From the NCBI RefSeq assembly GCF_000189635.1, contig NW_002476327.1, positions 1 through 64,000 of the forward strand: 64,000 bases of DNA. The letters are read 5' to 3'. Of this stretch, positions 1 to 13,372 are shown in pieces; the first letter of the stretch is position 1; every line of letters begins with the position of its first letter. The notes under the pieces were generated by a model. The model was not told the origin of the DNA. It ran no database searches and saw only the letters and a program-made list of their open reading frames with translations. Origin of the DNA: Tetrahymena thermophila SB210 (Eukaryota > Ciliophora > Oligohymenophorea > Hymenostomatida > Tetrahymenidae). The translations under genes were made by a program, and so were the position numbers.

Positions 1-611
1 TAATTAAAGGGATTCAACAGTTGCAAAACACTAATTTCCTTAGACTTATATTTGTGGTAAAAAAGCATATTTCAATTAACATTTAAACAAATTAAATAAA
101 AGTCATAAATAATAAGAATATTTTAATAATTAATTTTTTGAATAGGTATAATCACATTGATAATGAATGCTTGAAAATTATTGGAAAAGAGTTAGCAAAT
201 AATAAATCAATTAAACATTTCTACCTTAATCTTAGAGTTTAGAAGTAAAATAAATTAAGAATTAGAAATAGAAATGAAATAAAAATATATATTTACTTTT
301 TTTAAAATAATAGTGGAACAAATTTTGACGGAACAGGAATTTTTAATCTAGCTAAAGATTTAGCAAAAATAAAACACCTATTTAGTCTCGAAATTGTTAC
401 ATAGTATAAATAAATAAATACATTCTTAACAATTTAATTAAATGTGAATTAATTATTTATGAAAAGCTTATTTTTCTTTATTAACCTTGTTAATTAAAAT
501 TTTTTTAAAAATAGAGATCCTTATGTTAAGTCCACTAAAGAATATTTGAACTAAAAACACTTTTTACAACTCAAAAAATTGCTTAGAATAGTTTCATTAA
601 AATATTATTGA
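1..611 (+). CDS. 3' end of an LRR gene (partial, cut by window start)
   Basis: Four exons are visible: 1-56, 146-244 (99 bp), 314-403 (90 bp) and 515-611, the last closed by TGA at 609-611. All internal junctions are phase 2, and TAA/TAG are read as Gln. The translation is leucine-rich repeat-like (for example SCKTLISLDL). The segment is nearly identical to the end of the LRR gene at 9190-11285, so it is a second copy whose 5' part lies outside the window. Relative to that copy there is one extra G near position 9-11, which shifts the frame at the window edge. Either this copy is decaying or the upstream sequence compensates. Function is unknown beyond a likely protein-binding role of LRRs. 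Confidence 0.7.
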
Positions 612-860
612 ACTATAATTAATAACTTAGTGTTTGTTTATTCATTTTTATATAAATAAAATTTTTTTTATTCAATTTTATTAAAAGTTTTTAAAATTTA
701 AATATTTTAAAAATTGACTGAAGCCTATTTTATTTTATTAATATTTAAAATTACTTCAAAGTGATTAATTAAGTGGAATTCAATTTAAATTCAATGTAAT
801 GTCTTATTTTTTGGTTATATAAAAAACTTGATTGTTTGTTTTTTTGCTTTTTAAATTAAC
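1..860 (+). repeat. Segmental duplicate of 10674-11541
   Basis: Positions 1-860 align almost base for base with 10674-11541, covering the last LRR exons and about 250 bp of 3' flank. Similarity stops abruptly after the shared TTTTTGCTTTTTAAATTAAC. Small indels distinguish the copies, such as a short insertion near 11475 in the second. The two copies bracket a ~10.7-kb unit holding the TmcB-like gene, the satellite and an LRR gene. Confidence 0.9.
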
Positions 861-1607
861 GATTTCAAAAATAATTTAATATATTTAAATATTTTAACTA
901 GAAAAAAATAAAATTTACATTTTATGGAAAATATTGAAATATATTTAACTATATTGAAAGTAAATCCAGAAAAAAAATATATCCTTGAGTTTCTGCTTCC
1001 ACAAAAATTTAATACCTGAAAATGCTATACTTATTGCTTTTTTAATTCTACTTATAATTTAATAAATTTATTATTCTTGGAAAAAAAATATTTTATTAAT
1101 TTATTAAAAATATATAAATAAGTATAAATATATTTTATATCTAATTCTTATTTTTAGATTAGAGTTACTCTAGATAAATATAAAAAGAAAGGATTTTTAA
1201 GAATATTTTGGATAAACTCTATTATTTAAAGGATCTATATCTAATTTTGTTTTAGAAAAATGTTTGTATTAATGAATACAGTAGAATCAGTTAAATATTA
1301 AAAATGCATCTAATAATTATTGATTATGTTTTATTATATTTTTAAAATGTACTTAAAAAGTACCAAATAGATAGAAACGCATTAAACTTTTAAATGCTGT
1401 AAAAAGGAGATTTTTAAAGAAATTAAAGGAAGAATGAATACACAAAAGCTTTTCAATATTCTTTTTTTTCAAATGTAAAAAAATAAATTATTCAAGCAAA
1501 TTTCAAGTTATTGAATAAAAAGCAAAAATTAATTTGAAACATCACACCAAAAGTAGAAGTAGCTTTATAAAAGAATATAAATAATAATAAATTAGTTTGC
1601 TGATAAA
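612..1607. other. AT-rich intergenic region upstream of TmcB-like gene 1
   Basis: The first ~250 bp belong to the duplicated LRR 3' flank. From 861 on I see no conserved exon. The last 60 bp before the ATG contain the stretch AAAAGTAGAAGTA at about 1547-1559, which recurs about 60 bp upstream of the start of the paralogous gene at 37386. Confidence 0.5.
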
Positions 1608-4600
1608 ATGGATTTCTCAAATGAGGATGATATCTTTGACGATTCTATATTGGTATCTCAGAAATATAAATACAGAATATTTCATTTTATGGATAAGATG
1701 ATCGATTTTCACCATGAATCTTTCATTATTGAGATTTTGTATTTAATTATTTAAACATTTCAATTGATAGGGTTATTAGATTAATCTTGGATGCGTATTA
1801 CTAGCATAACGAGTTATTTTTTAGATTTCATGCAGTATTTCATTTTTATTCCACAATTTTAAAATAATAATTATGCAACTTAATTCTAAGTATTTTTTTA
1901 TATCTGCTCCTCCTTTATTTTGCTTTTAATTATCAGTTTTGCTTATGCATCTTTATTCGTTGGAAAAATTGCAACCAATAATTCAAAATTAAATTGGTAC
2001 CATAAAATTATTTATTCCTCTTTCGACTTTCTGTTAAGCTCTACCAGTTAAGTTCTTTATATCCCACTCTTTTAGCTTCTAGTCTCAAGCTTTAAATGCG
2101 ATAAAAATACAAATAATTAATATTCATCAACATACTCATAAAATTCTTATATTAACGTAATAAATAAGTATGAGTGTCTTTCAGTTGCTTAGATTCCAAA
2201 TATTGTTTTATCTGTAATCTGCATTATGCTATTGTACATAATTTCTAGCTATTTTAATACGATCTGCTTTGATACAAGACTTGATTGCTCATATAAAAAC
2301 TCCAAAATTAATGGAAATTATGAGATAAATCTGCAATACTTTATTTCTACTTTCTGCTTAGTTGATGCTTTTCTGTTAGATGATAAATATGAAATTATAA
2401 AAATATTTATAGCTACTGTCTGGTCCTTTTATTTATTAACCTTGTTGATAAAAAGCATACCACACAATTTTAAGCTTATTTAAATGATAAAGTTAGAGCA
2501 GGCTCTTATTCTTTTTTGGATGTAACTTATTGCTACTTACAATTATTTTTTCTAAGAAAATACAATCGTAGTTTTTTTTTGGATAGTTGGAATTGTTTTT
2601 TTGACATTACTTAATATTTATTATGAACCTATTACAAATGAAATTTGTGCTGCCAATTCATTTAATTACAAATACGCTGAAGAAGTACTCTAATATCTGA
2701 GAGTTCTTTGCTTTGCAGTTATAAAATACGATTAATATTCTTTAAAAGTTGATGGCTTTTTAAACAGACATAGAAATGACTGTAATGAAACTCATTGTCC
2801 TTCAAGATCAAATTCCCTCCGCATTTCAAAGCTAAATTAAATGCTGATCAAATAGACATCTAACGAAGACTTAATTCTAAGTGTTTATGTAATTTTTAAA
2901 ATATTCGATAGAAATATTTAGAAATTTGGAGGATCAAATCAAATTAGATTTTTCTATTCACTTTTCTTATTTTAGACATTACAGAATAAAGATTAATCAT
3001 TAATACAATTACAATTTATATTATAAAATTAACCAACTTTCGAGGAAGAATTTCTTTGCTTTAGATTAAAAAAAATTATTTTTTAATAATAAAATTTGAA
3101 TAAACAAAAAAACAAAAGTAAATTCTAATTTATTTTTCATTAGCTAACATTTATAATTTTATTAATATTTTAATAGACTTAGATTTTTCTTTAGAAATAA
3201 CTAACGAAGAAAGTTCAAAAAGATTCATAAAGATTTTAAATAATGCTATACAAAATTTGCTTAATTTCTGGCAAGAATTACTTGAGCCAAGTCCTCAAGC
3301 TGAAAACTTAATTAAAACAATCTAAATTTTTTCATCATAAGTTGAAACTATTTAGACATAGTTTGAATAAATGATTTAAAAAAGAAGCATAAATCTTTCT
3401 GCAATTAATTATTTCTAAACTTTCACTTTGTAAATTTTAGAAGATGAGTAATAATTTACAGCGTTACAAGGAAAAACTCATGTTAAAAATACTGAATTTG
3501 ATACCAAAGAGAAATAAGATAAAGAATATTAATTGAATGAAAAAGATATGTATACTAAAGGATCTATAGTTATCAGTTCATAGGAGGAAAATTTCTCAAA
3601 TATCATAGAAGTTAACTCTGAAATGTTGAAAATTATTGGCTATAAAAAATCTGAAATATTATCTAAGAATGTCTCAATGCTGATACCAAATATTTGGCAG
3701 CATCACCATGATCAATTTATTGATTAATTTCTAGCTACAGGATAAAAGAACTTTATTGGTAAATTTTTTTAAATTTTATATAAAAATATACCAAATATTA
3801 TTTAAAAATTATTATTAAACTTATATTTAAATTTAATTTTTTTTATTGATAATATTGATTATATATTTATAGTAATTCTTCTAAAATTAAATAAATAAAC
3901 AAATCCAAACTAGTTTTTTGGTAGCAAAATTCACACCATAATCGAAAAAATAAAAAATTTAAGAAAAAAATGCCTTAATTAATGAGCATTTACAGTATAA
4001 TAAAAATGTATTTATGAATAAAGGAATCACAGTGATATATATCAAAAAAAATTAGCTTTTTATAAGTTTTATAAACTAAAAGTAATTAATTAGATATTAT
4101 GAAAAATAAATAGATAAATATTGAAATAATTATTTTTTTCAGCAAATAAAATAAAACAAAATGCAAGCAAATTCTATTCAAAAATAATAAATTTATTAGT
4201 TATTTACCTATTAATTTGCTCGTGAAATTATTTATATTAATTTTTAAAAGAATATTTGAATTAAACTAACTTTAAATATATTTTAAATAATTGAAAATAG
4301 GAAAAGAAAAAAATTTATTTATTAAATGTAGACAAAACTATTCTCTTCCGATTACTCTAAACATTACAACAATAACATCTTTAACTAAAGGTTTAATGTT
4401 TTAAGCTTTTGTAATTGCATAAAATTTACTGTATGATTATCCTGTCTATATTATAACTCTACCTGACGGTTAGATTGACACAATATCTCCTAGTGCAGTT
4501 CCTATGTTCAACATTCAAATAAAAAAAATACAAAGAGGTATGTACGTTGAAAAAATAATTCCTCAATTTTGGGAGTATATTCTTGAGTTTTAGTAGAAGT

Positions 4601-7600
4601 AAGGTAAAGAACTTTTTATCAAAACCTATTAATAGGAGATGATGAAAGAAACAAAAGTGAAAATAAATGTTGAATAAATAAGATTTATGAAATTAAAAAA
4701 TTAAGGATATATCATTAAAATATCTTTGTTAAAATCAGAATAAAAAAGCTCATTAACATCTCTTTTTAATAAAAATATAAGATAAAATATAAATAAATAA
4801 CAAAATGCATCAATTTCTAATTTAAAAGATAAAACATTCTAAATTTAACAAGAAAATAGTAGAAATATTTCAAACGAAGATTTTACTGAATCTTCAACTT
4901 CAAGTAGGACAATAAAAATAAAAAAAAACAAAAATGAGCTAAAACACTTAAATAATTAAAGTAAAAGTTGTTAAATGGAAATATTTTATGATATGAGAAC
5001 TAACAATTTTTTAGGGACTATGGTTGAAGTGCCTAATAAAAATTATTTTGAGGATATCTAATCATCAATGCAATAAAAAACAAGTTAGTAACAAATTTTT
5101 AATCTTCTAAATTCACCAAAATAAAATAATTAAATATTATCAAAAATAAGCTCTAATGATTAAAGTTAAATTTAATAAAAATTGTACCCATTTATTTTTA
5201 CTTCTGAGAGAAGTTAAAAAGAGAGAATTCAAGATATTCTTGATAGTAATGACATTTCTAAGTAAAAAGATGATGCAGTTGGCAAATAAGTTAGGTAAAT
5301 TCTAGAGAATCTTATAAGAATGTAGCACATAACTAGAAAAAAAAAAGCAGACCATACTTTCGAACTTGAAAAGAAATCAATATAAGTCGGTACAAGTGAA
5401 ATAAAGCTCATTCCTTAAGTTTACTTAAAACCACATGAAATATTTGGAGTGTAAGAAGATTTCTAAAATCGTATGCAGTATTTACTATTTAACAGCAGCT
5501 AAATAAGTAGTAAAGTCCAAAAAATGAAATAATCTGGAACTTTTAAAATGTATCTAAGCTGTAGTAGAGATATAAAAACTTTAAGATTACAAAACAATAA
5601 ACTGATTGATCCTAATTTAGCCAATGAAAGTGAAGAAAATTGTAGTGAAAATTCTTTTTAGAATATTGATAGTGTCGAAAAAAATTAATAAAATGAAGCT
5701 TTTGATACCGAGGGAGAACAAAAAAAAGAAATTGATTAAGTAAGATTTTTTCATATTTTATTTTATTTTAATATCTTTTTTCATTGTATAATTTTAAAAA
5801 TATTCCCCATTATCTATCAAAGGGTAATTTAAAATATTTATTGATTTATTTTATTAAATTAGATTGTAAATTCTAAAAAGAACATAAAATCTTTTATGAG
5901 AGACGAGAACTTTAATAATAACAATAACTTATTTGTTTTTAAGAATGTGTTTTCTCTTATGTACTTGATATTTGAAATAGTTTATATGAGCTTGTCTTTA
6001 TTTTTTTACTAGGAGTAGATAAGTAACACAATAACAAGATTTCAGATGTTTAATGTCACCCATTTATATTTTGCAAACACTTAGCATATAATAGAAGGAA
6101 TTTTTAATATGTTTGCTATTGACAAAGGATCATACTATAATTATGATATTTTAGATTATTAGACAGCTGAATTTTTCTTTTAGTAATACCTTGAATCGGA
6201 AACTATTTATTAATTTGCTTTAGATTAAATATTAACAAAAATTTATTTGAATAATGTTGGAGTTACACAATAAATGTAGGATCTATTCATAAATAATAGA
6301 AATATCAAATTGCTGATTCATTTCAATCATATCTAGACAACTGTTTATCCTAATAATCTCTACTAAGCGTCTTAACAAGTTCTTGCTAAGGTTTATCATT
6401 TCAAAGTACTAATTTAAATTAATAAGAAAAAAACATTATTTCATTTATTTTTTAAGAAAAAAATTTGAATAATTTTAATTAATTGATAGTGTGAATGAAT
6501 TTTTTTTTTGTAATTTAAATTTATTCAATATTATAAATTATTTTATTAACAGAGAGTACCACTTGGGTAATTTGATCATCATAACAACGATATTTTTATC
6601 AATCTAGAGAACTTTTCGAATTAGTTGCTGAATTAAATTATTGAATACAGAGACTATTAAAGAGAAGAGATTTCTAATTATTTAAACTATGTTTAAAATT
6701 ATTAACAATAAGTGTTATTTGCAGGATTAATGTTTATTATAGCATATCTAATTTTAGCTTTTTTTCTCTATCTAAAGACTCTTTTTTATTATCAAGAAAT
6801 ATCTTCAGTTTTGACAACCATTCCATTTTCACAGGTTAGAAACTAAGTAAAAAAATATGAAAAAATTTTGAACAACAATATTGAAGAGCACTAAGAAAAT
6901 GAAGTTTTAAATGAAGAAGAACAAGATGACGAAAAGGAAAGTTAAGATTAAAACAATAATCTAGGCAACTTAGATGATAATTAATAGAATATTCAAAGTT
7001 AAAATTGCTATACATAAGAATCAAAATCACCTAAATCTGATTATTATAATCAAGATGGTATACGAAACTCTAAATAAAAAGAAAATAATAAAAATAATTC
7101 TTCGTAAAACACAGTATTCCACTTAAGAAATATAACAAGCTAGAATGTAAGATCTGTTAAACATAATCTCTTTAATGCTTAATTGCTAATACCATTCTTT
7201 TTTTAAATAATCTTTTTTATTGTCTTCATAATTGTTGACACCTATCTCACTTAAAATTTCACCAGTTTATTAATAAATTTTTATTAGGAGTTAATTTATA
7301 GCTTATAAATTGAGCCAAACTTCATGCTTTTGTTTAATTGCTTGAAAAGTCAAACCATAGCAAATAATTTTATTGGAGTCAGATAAATTTATGAACCAAT
7401 TGTTTATTTTAAGAAAAATATAAATTCTATGTATGACTTGATGGATAATTTAACTGATATACACTATAATAACTATATCAATTTGCCTTTTTCATATCAG
7501 AGCTAATTTGATTTATATTTCTCGTAAAACTCCAAAATTTGCATTGAGCTATATCAAAAATATCCATTCAATATAAATTAGACTGAATGTAATATTTTTT

Positions 7601-8037
7601 TGAATGGTAAAATTAAAGAAGGAATGAATATAAACATAGAGCATTTAATAACATAAATGATAGCTTATTCATAAAGTATAACATAAGGGGAAATATAATT
7701 ACCATTCAAATAATCCATGAATTAGTAAATGTATGAGATACAAATAATTTGTACTTACCTAAAGTTCGTCATGAGAGAAATAAATAACATATTTATAAAT
7801 GGAATTCAATCCCTTTCTGATACTCTCAATATAGCAAGATTAGTTACTTGTATAATGATTTGCTCTATTTTATTTCTTATCTATTTATTTGTCTCTTTGC
7901 CAATAATTTAGCAAATAAAGAATGAAATTTTTTAATAAAGGTAAATATTTTACTTGATACCTAAAAATCTAATCTCTTAAAATACTCATATAAGATAGTT
8001 TATACTCAAGCAATATTTATCTTGTACATAAAAATGA
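1608..8037 (+). CDS. PAS-domain multi-pass membrane protein, TmcB-like family (copy 1)
   Basis: Five exons join in frame: 1608-3117, 3177-3758, 4301-5739, 5863-6405 and 6553-8037. They encode about 1,852 residues ending at TGA 8035-8037. Exon 1 holds roughly eight hydrophobic segments (about residues 43-330), then a Cys/His-rich motif near residues 380-400 with the core DGFLNRHRNDC...CPSR. Exon 2 and early exon 3 carry a PAS-like domain (about 628-720) with a conserved FIDQFLATG end, and a second PAS-like stretch lies near 750-800. A long polar Gln/Asn/Lys-rich linker follows, then further membrane segments near 1204-1225, 1413-1434, 1569-1590 and 1785-1810. This layout matches ciliate TmcB-like (tiny macrocysts) PAS proteins from memory; ligand and partners are unknown. 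A paralogue with the same five-exon structure lies at 37386-44420, and an LRR gene follows about 1.15 kb downstream. Confidence 0.85.
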
Positions 8038-8196
8038 TATTTAATTTTATATAATTTAAATTAAACGTTTCTTTATCATTAATTTAAAAAAAAGTTATTC
8101 TCTTTTTTTATTTTTTCATTTGATATTTTTTTTTTTTGACATAGTCAATTATGCCAACTGCGCCAGAAACCCTATATTATTATATATAATGTCTAA

Positions 8197-9030
8197 ATAA
8201 AAATTATTTGAAATAAAATGCCAAGTTTCTCTCTTTTTATTATAAATCACTTAATGTAATTACACTTGTAATAAAATATTAAATTTCTCATTTTTTATTA
8301 AAAATGAGTAAATAATATTTTTTCTTTAAATTAATGACTGAATGCAATTATATTTGAAAAATAATATTAAATTTCTCTTCTTTTATTAAAAAAGACAAAC
8401 TAAAGATTTTTGGTTTAAATAAAAAACTAAATTAAGAATTTTTTGGATTAAAAAATTAAGTTACTCATTTTTTATTAAAAATGACTAAATAAATTTTTTT
8501 CTTTAAATTAATGAATGACTTAATGGAATTATTTTTGAAATAAAATATTAAATTTCTCATCTTTTATTAAAAAAGACAAACTAAAGATTTTTGGTTTAAA
8601 TAAAAAACTAAATTAAGAATTTTTTGGATTAAAAAATTAAGTTACTCATTTTTTATTAAAAATGACTAAATAGATTTTTTTCTTTAAATTAATGAATGAC
8701 TTAATGGAATTATTTTTGAAATAAAATATTAAATTTCTCATCTTTTATTAAAAAAGACAAACTAAAGATTTTTGGTATAAATAAAAAACTAAATTAAGAA
8801 TTTTTTCGATTAAAAAATTAAGTTACTCATTTTTTATTAAAAATGAGTAAATAATATTTTTTCTTTTAATTAATGACTTAATGCAATTATCTTTGAAATA
8901 AAATATTAAATTTCTCATCTTTTATTAAAAAATGACAAACTATAAATTTTTGGTTTAAAATAAAAAACTAAATTAAGAATTTTTTAGAAATAAAATATTA
9001 AGTTTCTCATTTTTTATTAAAATTGATAAG
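8197..9030. repeat. ~180-bp tandem satellite with internal hairpins
   Basis: The element ATTTCTC(A/T)TCTTTTATTAAAAAA recurs at 8371, 8552, 8733 and 8910, giving periods of 181, 181 and 177 bp. A degenerate unit precedes these. Each unit also carries a near-perfect inverted repeat with arms CTCATTTTT and AAAAATGA(G/C), for example 8287-8308. It lies between the TmcB-like gene and the LRR gene. I see no coding potential. Confidence 0.85.
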
Positions 9031-9189
9031 CAAATAAAGTAACTTGAATCTTTTTTTCTATAAAAAAATTGTATTTCTTATTTAACATTTGGTTTTGTTT
9101 AAAACATTTATTGCTATTTAATTTTTTATAATCTTTAAAATCAGACTAATTTGGTATTTGATAAAAAAAAAATAAAATAAGCTTAAAAA

Positions 9190-11285
9190 ATGGCTTCTGT
9201 ATAAAACATATTTGAAATAGTTGATGATGTAAAAATATATTTTAAACTAATCTTTAATATATTTATTTACTTTATTACAAAAAAGTTTCTCAATTATGAT
9301 TCATCTTAATTAGGAGATCTTGAGCTATATTTTAGGTATAACAAACATATTTACTTTATTGAAAAATATTAAAAATATAATTGATGAGTATTAATTATTC
9401 TAAAAGTGGATGCTCTGTAAGTGGATAAAGACTTGTTAGGATATGCTAAAAAATAGTATTATTAAATGGCCTTTAGAATTTAACATTCAAACTAAGGTAA
9501 TTTATTGGTAAAAAATAAATTTTAACTGATTAATAAAATAACTTTTAGGTGCAATCTTTTATCATTTTGTGATTTGGAAGAATTAGGAAAAAATCTTCCG
9601 AATATTAAAAATCTTATGACTCTAAACATTTTTTTGTCGTAATTTATTTAGAAAAGATTCAATCAATATCTACTAATTAAAAGAAATCAAATATAAATAT
9701 AAATTTTTGATGCAAAAAATTACGCTTAAAGTATCTTCATAAAATATAAATTAAATGTAGAAGAAATAGTCTTGCAATTGATGGATTATCTTGTTTGGCT
9801 AAAGGATTGGCATAATGCAAAAATTTAACTACTTTAATGATTGAACTTAAGTAATCTCTTCCAATAATTGTTATGTTTTTTTAATGTGTTTATTTTTGTA
9901 TTAAACAGTGAAAGTTTTATTAGAGATTCTCATTTGAAGGTTTTAGGTGAAGGTTTAGGATAATCTCAATCCATTTAAAATTTAACAGTTGAATTGTAGT
10001 AAAAAATATTATTTTTTTATTAAATTTTAATATTGATAAGTTAAATTAATTTTATATTTAAATTGATTTATTAGCTTATTCTATTTAACTAATTAGAAAC
10101 AATGAAATTAATTCAAATGGGTTCTGTAGCTTTTCTAAAGGAGTTGCAAATATAGATACATTAGAATCTTTAAAGCTTGATTTTAAGTAAAATAATTTTG
10201 AAGTAATTGCTAAAATAAAAATAATTTAATTAAATCAAGACAAAATAAAATTGGTAGCGATGCACTTGATTAGTTTGAATAGAGTTTCTAAGAATCTAAA
10301 CATCTTTCAAAGTTAAATATTAATTTTGAGTAAATAATTAATATATTTATTTATTTATGAATTAGCATCTATCCTTATATAAACTAAAATAAACTGATGG
10401 TCTTCAAATATTTTTAAATTAATATAAAAATGAAAAGATCTAATTAATATACTCTAATCTAGTTTAAAATCAGTGTTTTAGAAAGAGTTGCCAAAATAAA
10501 TTGCCATTTTATAATTTTTTAATGACTCTTTTGGTGATTGAAAATTGTCAAAAAATAAATTTCTCTCTTTTTTCTATCAAAAATTAAAAAATTCAATTAT
10601 ATTCACAATATGATTAATTATTATCTTTAAATTATAAGAATCAACAAAATCGGCAAGGAGGATATCCAAAGTTTAATTAAAGGATTCAACAGTTGCAAAA
10701 CACTAATTTCCTTAGACTTAGATTTGTGGTAAAAAAGCATATTTCAATTAACATTTAAACAAATTAAATAAAAGTCATAAATAATAAGAATATTTTAATA
10801 ATTAATTTTTTGAATAGGTATAATCACATTGATAATGAATGCTTGAAAATTATTGGAAAAGAGTTAGCAAATAATAAATCAATTAAACATTTCTACCTTA
10901 ATCTTAGAGTTTAGAAGTAAAATAAATTAAGAATTAGAAATAGAAATGAAATAAAAATATATATTTACTTTTTTTAAAATAATAGTGGAACAAATTTTGA
11001 CGGAACAGGAATTTTTAATCTAGCTAAAGATTTAGCAAAAATAAAACACCTATTTAGTCTCGAAATTGTTACATTGTATAAATAAATAAATACATTCTTA
11101 ACAAATTTAATTAAATGTGAATTAATTATTTATGAAAAGCTTATTTTTCTTTATTAACCTTGTAAATTAAAATTTTTTTTAAAAATAGAGATCCTTTTGG
11201 TTAGTCCACTAAAGAATATTTGAACTAAAAACACATTTTACAACTCAAAAAATTGCTTAGATTAGTTTCATTAAAATATTATTGA
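9190..11285 (+). CDS. Leucine-rich repeat protein, cassette-exon type (complete, small)
   Basis: The start is ATG at 9190. Exon 1 is 9190-9335 (146 bp, phase 2), the same length as first exons of the large LRR genes at 45290 and 56011. Exactly 90-bp exons follow at 9407-9496, 9549-9638, 9761-9850, 9909-9998, 10097-10186, 10240-10329, 10639-10728 and 10986-11075. There is also a 99-bp exon at 10818-10916 and a terminal exon at 11189-11285 ending in TGA. All junctions are phase 2, giving about 353 residues. Each exon encodes one ~30-residue repeat with L..L.L spacing. A degenerate repeat without clear splice sites lies around 10440-10555. No signal peptide is obvious. LRRs usually bind proteins; the partner is unknown. 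It sits downstream of a TmcB-like gene in the same orientation. Confidence 0.8.
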
Positions 11286-11541
11286 ACTATAATTAATAAC
11301 TTAGTGTTTATTCATTTTTGTATAAATAAAATTTTTTTTATTCAATTTTATTAAAAGTTTTTTAAAATTTAAATATTTTAAAAATTGACTGAAGCCTATT
11401 TTATTTTATTAAAATTTAAAATTACTTCAAAGTGATTAATTAAGTGGAATTCAATTTAAATTCAATGTAATGTCCTTATTACATTTATTTTTTGATTATA
11501 TAAAAAACTTGATTGTTTGTTTTTTTGCTTTTTAAATTAAC
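10674..11541 (+). repeat. Segmental duplicate of 1-860
   Basis: This is the second copy of the LRR 3' segment. It spans the last four exons and 3' flank of the gene at 9190-11285, and it ends at the same point as the copy at the window start. Confidence 0.9.
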
Positions 11542-13081
11542 ATGAGAACTAAGCAATTTAATTTATTTTTATTAAATATTAATTTTACTTAGTTTGATAT
11601 GAAATGAATAAAAAATTAAAATTATTATTCCTAATAAAATTAAAAAAGGCTGATTTGAGTACATATGACTTTTTTTCAAAAAATTTCAGAGTAAAAAGTT
11701 AGTTAACATTTAATTATTTTTACATTAATTTTTCAACCTATCTATCTATCTACCCATTTATTTATCTTTATATCAATATATCTCTTAAGTATATATCTAT
11801 CTATATAATTATCAATATATCTTTCAATAAATCTAATTACCCATATTTTAGAGTTAAGTTTGGAGTTATTAATATCTTTTTCAGTTGTTTGTTTTTTTAA
11901 CTCTTAATGCTTAAAATTACAATTAAAATTGAGAGCAACTATGAAGAAAGTTTAATATATATAATTATTTCTAATATATTTTAGCTTGATAGTTTATTGA
12001 AAATAAAAAGGAGAAATTTAGAAAATGAGTATATAGATAGATAATTAGAATTAGCTTATTTCAAAATATTTGTTATTGAATTTTGATTAGGCTAGAAGTG
12101 AGTCAAAAAATTAGTATTTATAGAGAGATTGATAGATATACTTTTTGGTAAATAAGTAAATGTTGTTAAGGATTTTTAATACAATTGATAACATATAAAC
12201 ATTATTTTTTAGATTTTGCATTTGATTGAATACTTTTTTAAATATGTTTGCAATTTTTCTTAATTTTGTATCACCATTTCTTTTATAGATTTTATGTTCA
12301 ACACATTGTAGTAATTTTCCTATTAAAAAACTAACGAATTTTAACTTAAACATTTATAAAGACAGAAAAAATGAGAAAAATAAACCAAAAAAATAAATTT
12401 ATTAAAATTGTTTAAAAAATATTGTTGCAATACTGATTATTAAAGTGATAAAGAGCAAATTAGAATAGAAATTGTACATAAAATTTAGTTCTTTTCTATT
12501 TATTAATTAACTTTGCTTATTATTTTCAAAATAAAATTTCAATTTTAAATAAAATATTTAATGATATATATATTCTTATTATGTTATAATCACACATAAT
12601 TAAATATTATTTTATAGAATATTTATATTAATCATTTTAAAAAATTTTATATTTCGTGAAATTGTGCATGCCTTATTAGATTTATTAGAGTCTCTAATTA
12701 ACACTTTATATTAACTCTCATATTTAAATTTTTAACTCTTTTCTTCTTAAGTTTTGAAACAAATAAAGTAACCAAAATATAAAATTGATAAGGTCTATTT
12801 TAAAACAAACATTTTTTATTAATTAGATATTGTTTTTTAAATTTAGAAGTAAATATGGTAGGTTTGCTGATCGATTTATCAAGCAGCAGTTTAGTTTATT
12901 TATCTACATAGATAGGTTGGTGATTAAGTTGAGTTTATATGAAAGCCAAATAAAATATTAAAATATATTACCCAATATCTAAAATATAAATTAATTAAAT
13001 CTTTATTAAAGACTTTTACCTTTTAAAGTCATAAATTGATCACACGTTGTTATTTTTTAGGATTTTATATTCTTTAAACCA

Positions 13082-13082
<1 letters not shown>

Positions 13083-13139
<57 letters not shown>
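13083..13139. repeat. (CTAT)n microsatellite
   Basis: About 14 nearly perfect CTAT tetranucleotide units lie in intergenic DNA. Confidence 0.95.
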
Positions 13140-13317
13140 ATTTTGCTTCTTTTAATTACTTTTTGAATCAAATATAAACTAACACATTATTATATATTTT
13201 ATTTGAAAATTAGCTTGAAAAATATTTTCTAAAATTTTTAATACAATTAATTAGAAACAAATTATTATAAATTAGGATTTTTATATTGATATTTTTCAAA
13301 TTGTATATATTTATTAT

Positions 13318-13372
13318 AGATTTCCATGTATTAAATTCTTGTGGATGCTGAAAAGTAAGAATTTAGTGATTG
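13318..13372. repeat. Dispersed hairpin element, copy 1
   Basis: Arms ATTAAATTCTT (13330-13340) and AAGAATTTA (13357-13365) form a hairpin preceded by TTCCATG. A related element lies at 49412-49465 inside an LRR gene intron. The shared flanks suggest a dispersed family rather than chance. Confidence 0.55.

Noticed and set aside
5229-7030. Minus-strand ORFs of 60-64 codons (5229-5411 and 6836-7030)
   Set aside because: They lie antisense to the conserved coding exons of the TmcB-like gene and are not preserved as features in the paralogue.
8145-8185. GC-richer patch (CAACTGCGCCAGAAACCC) as a possible small RNA gene
   Set aside because: No tRNA-like fold or promoter element was recognisable and it has no second copy in the window.
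11733-12353. Minus-strand open frame of 207 codons (TAA/TAG read through)
   Set aside because: With TGA as the only stop in ~80% AT DNA, frames of this length arise by chance. The C-terminal part is GATA-type simple sequence and no family is recognisable.
12905-12920. AGGTTGGT resembling the core of the Tetrahymena chromosome breakage sequence on the minus strand
   Set aside because: Only part of the 15-bp consensus matches, and the flanking bases are wrong; no telomere or end is nearby.
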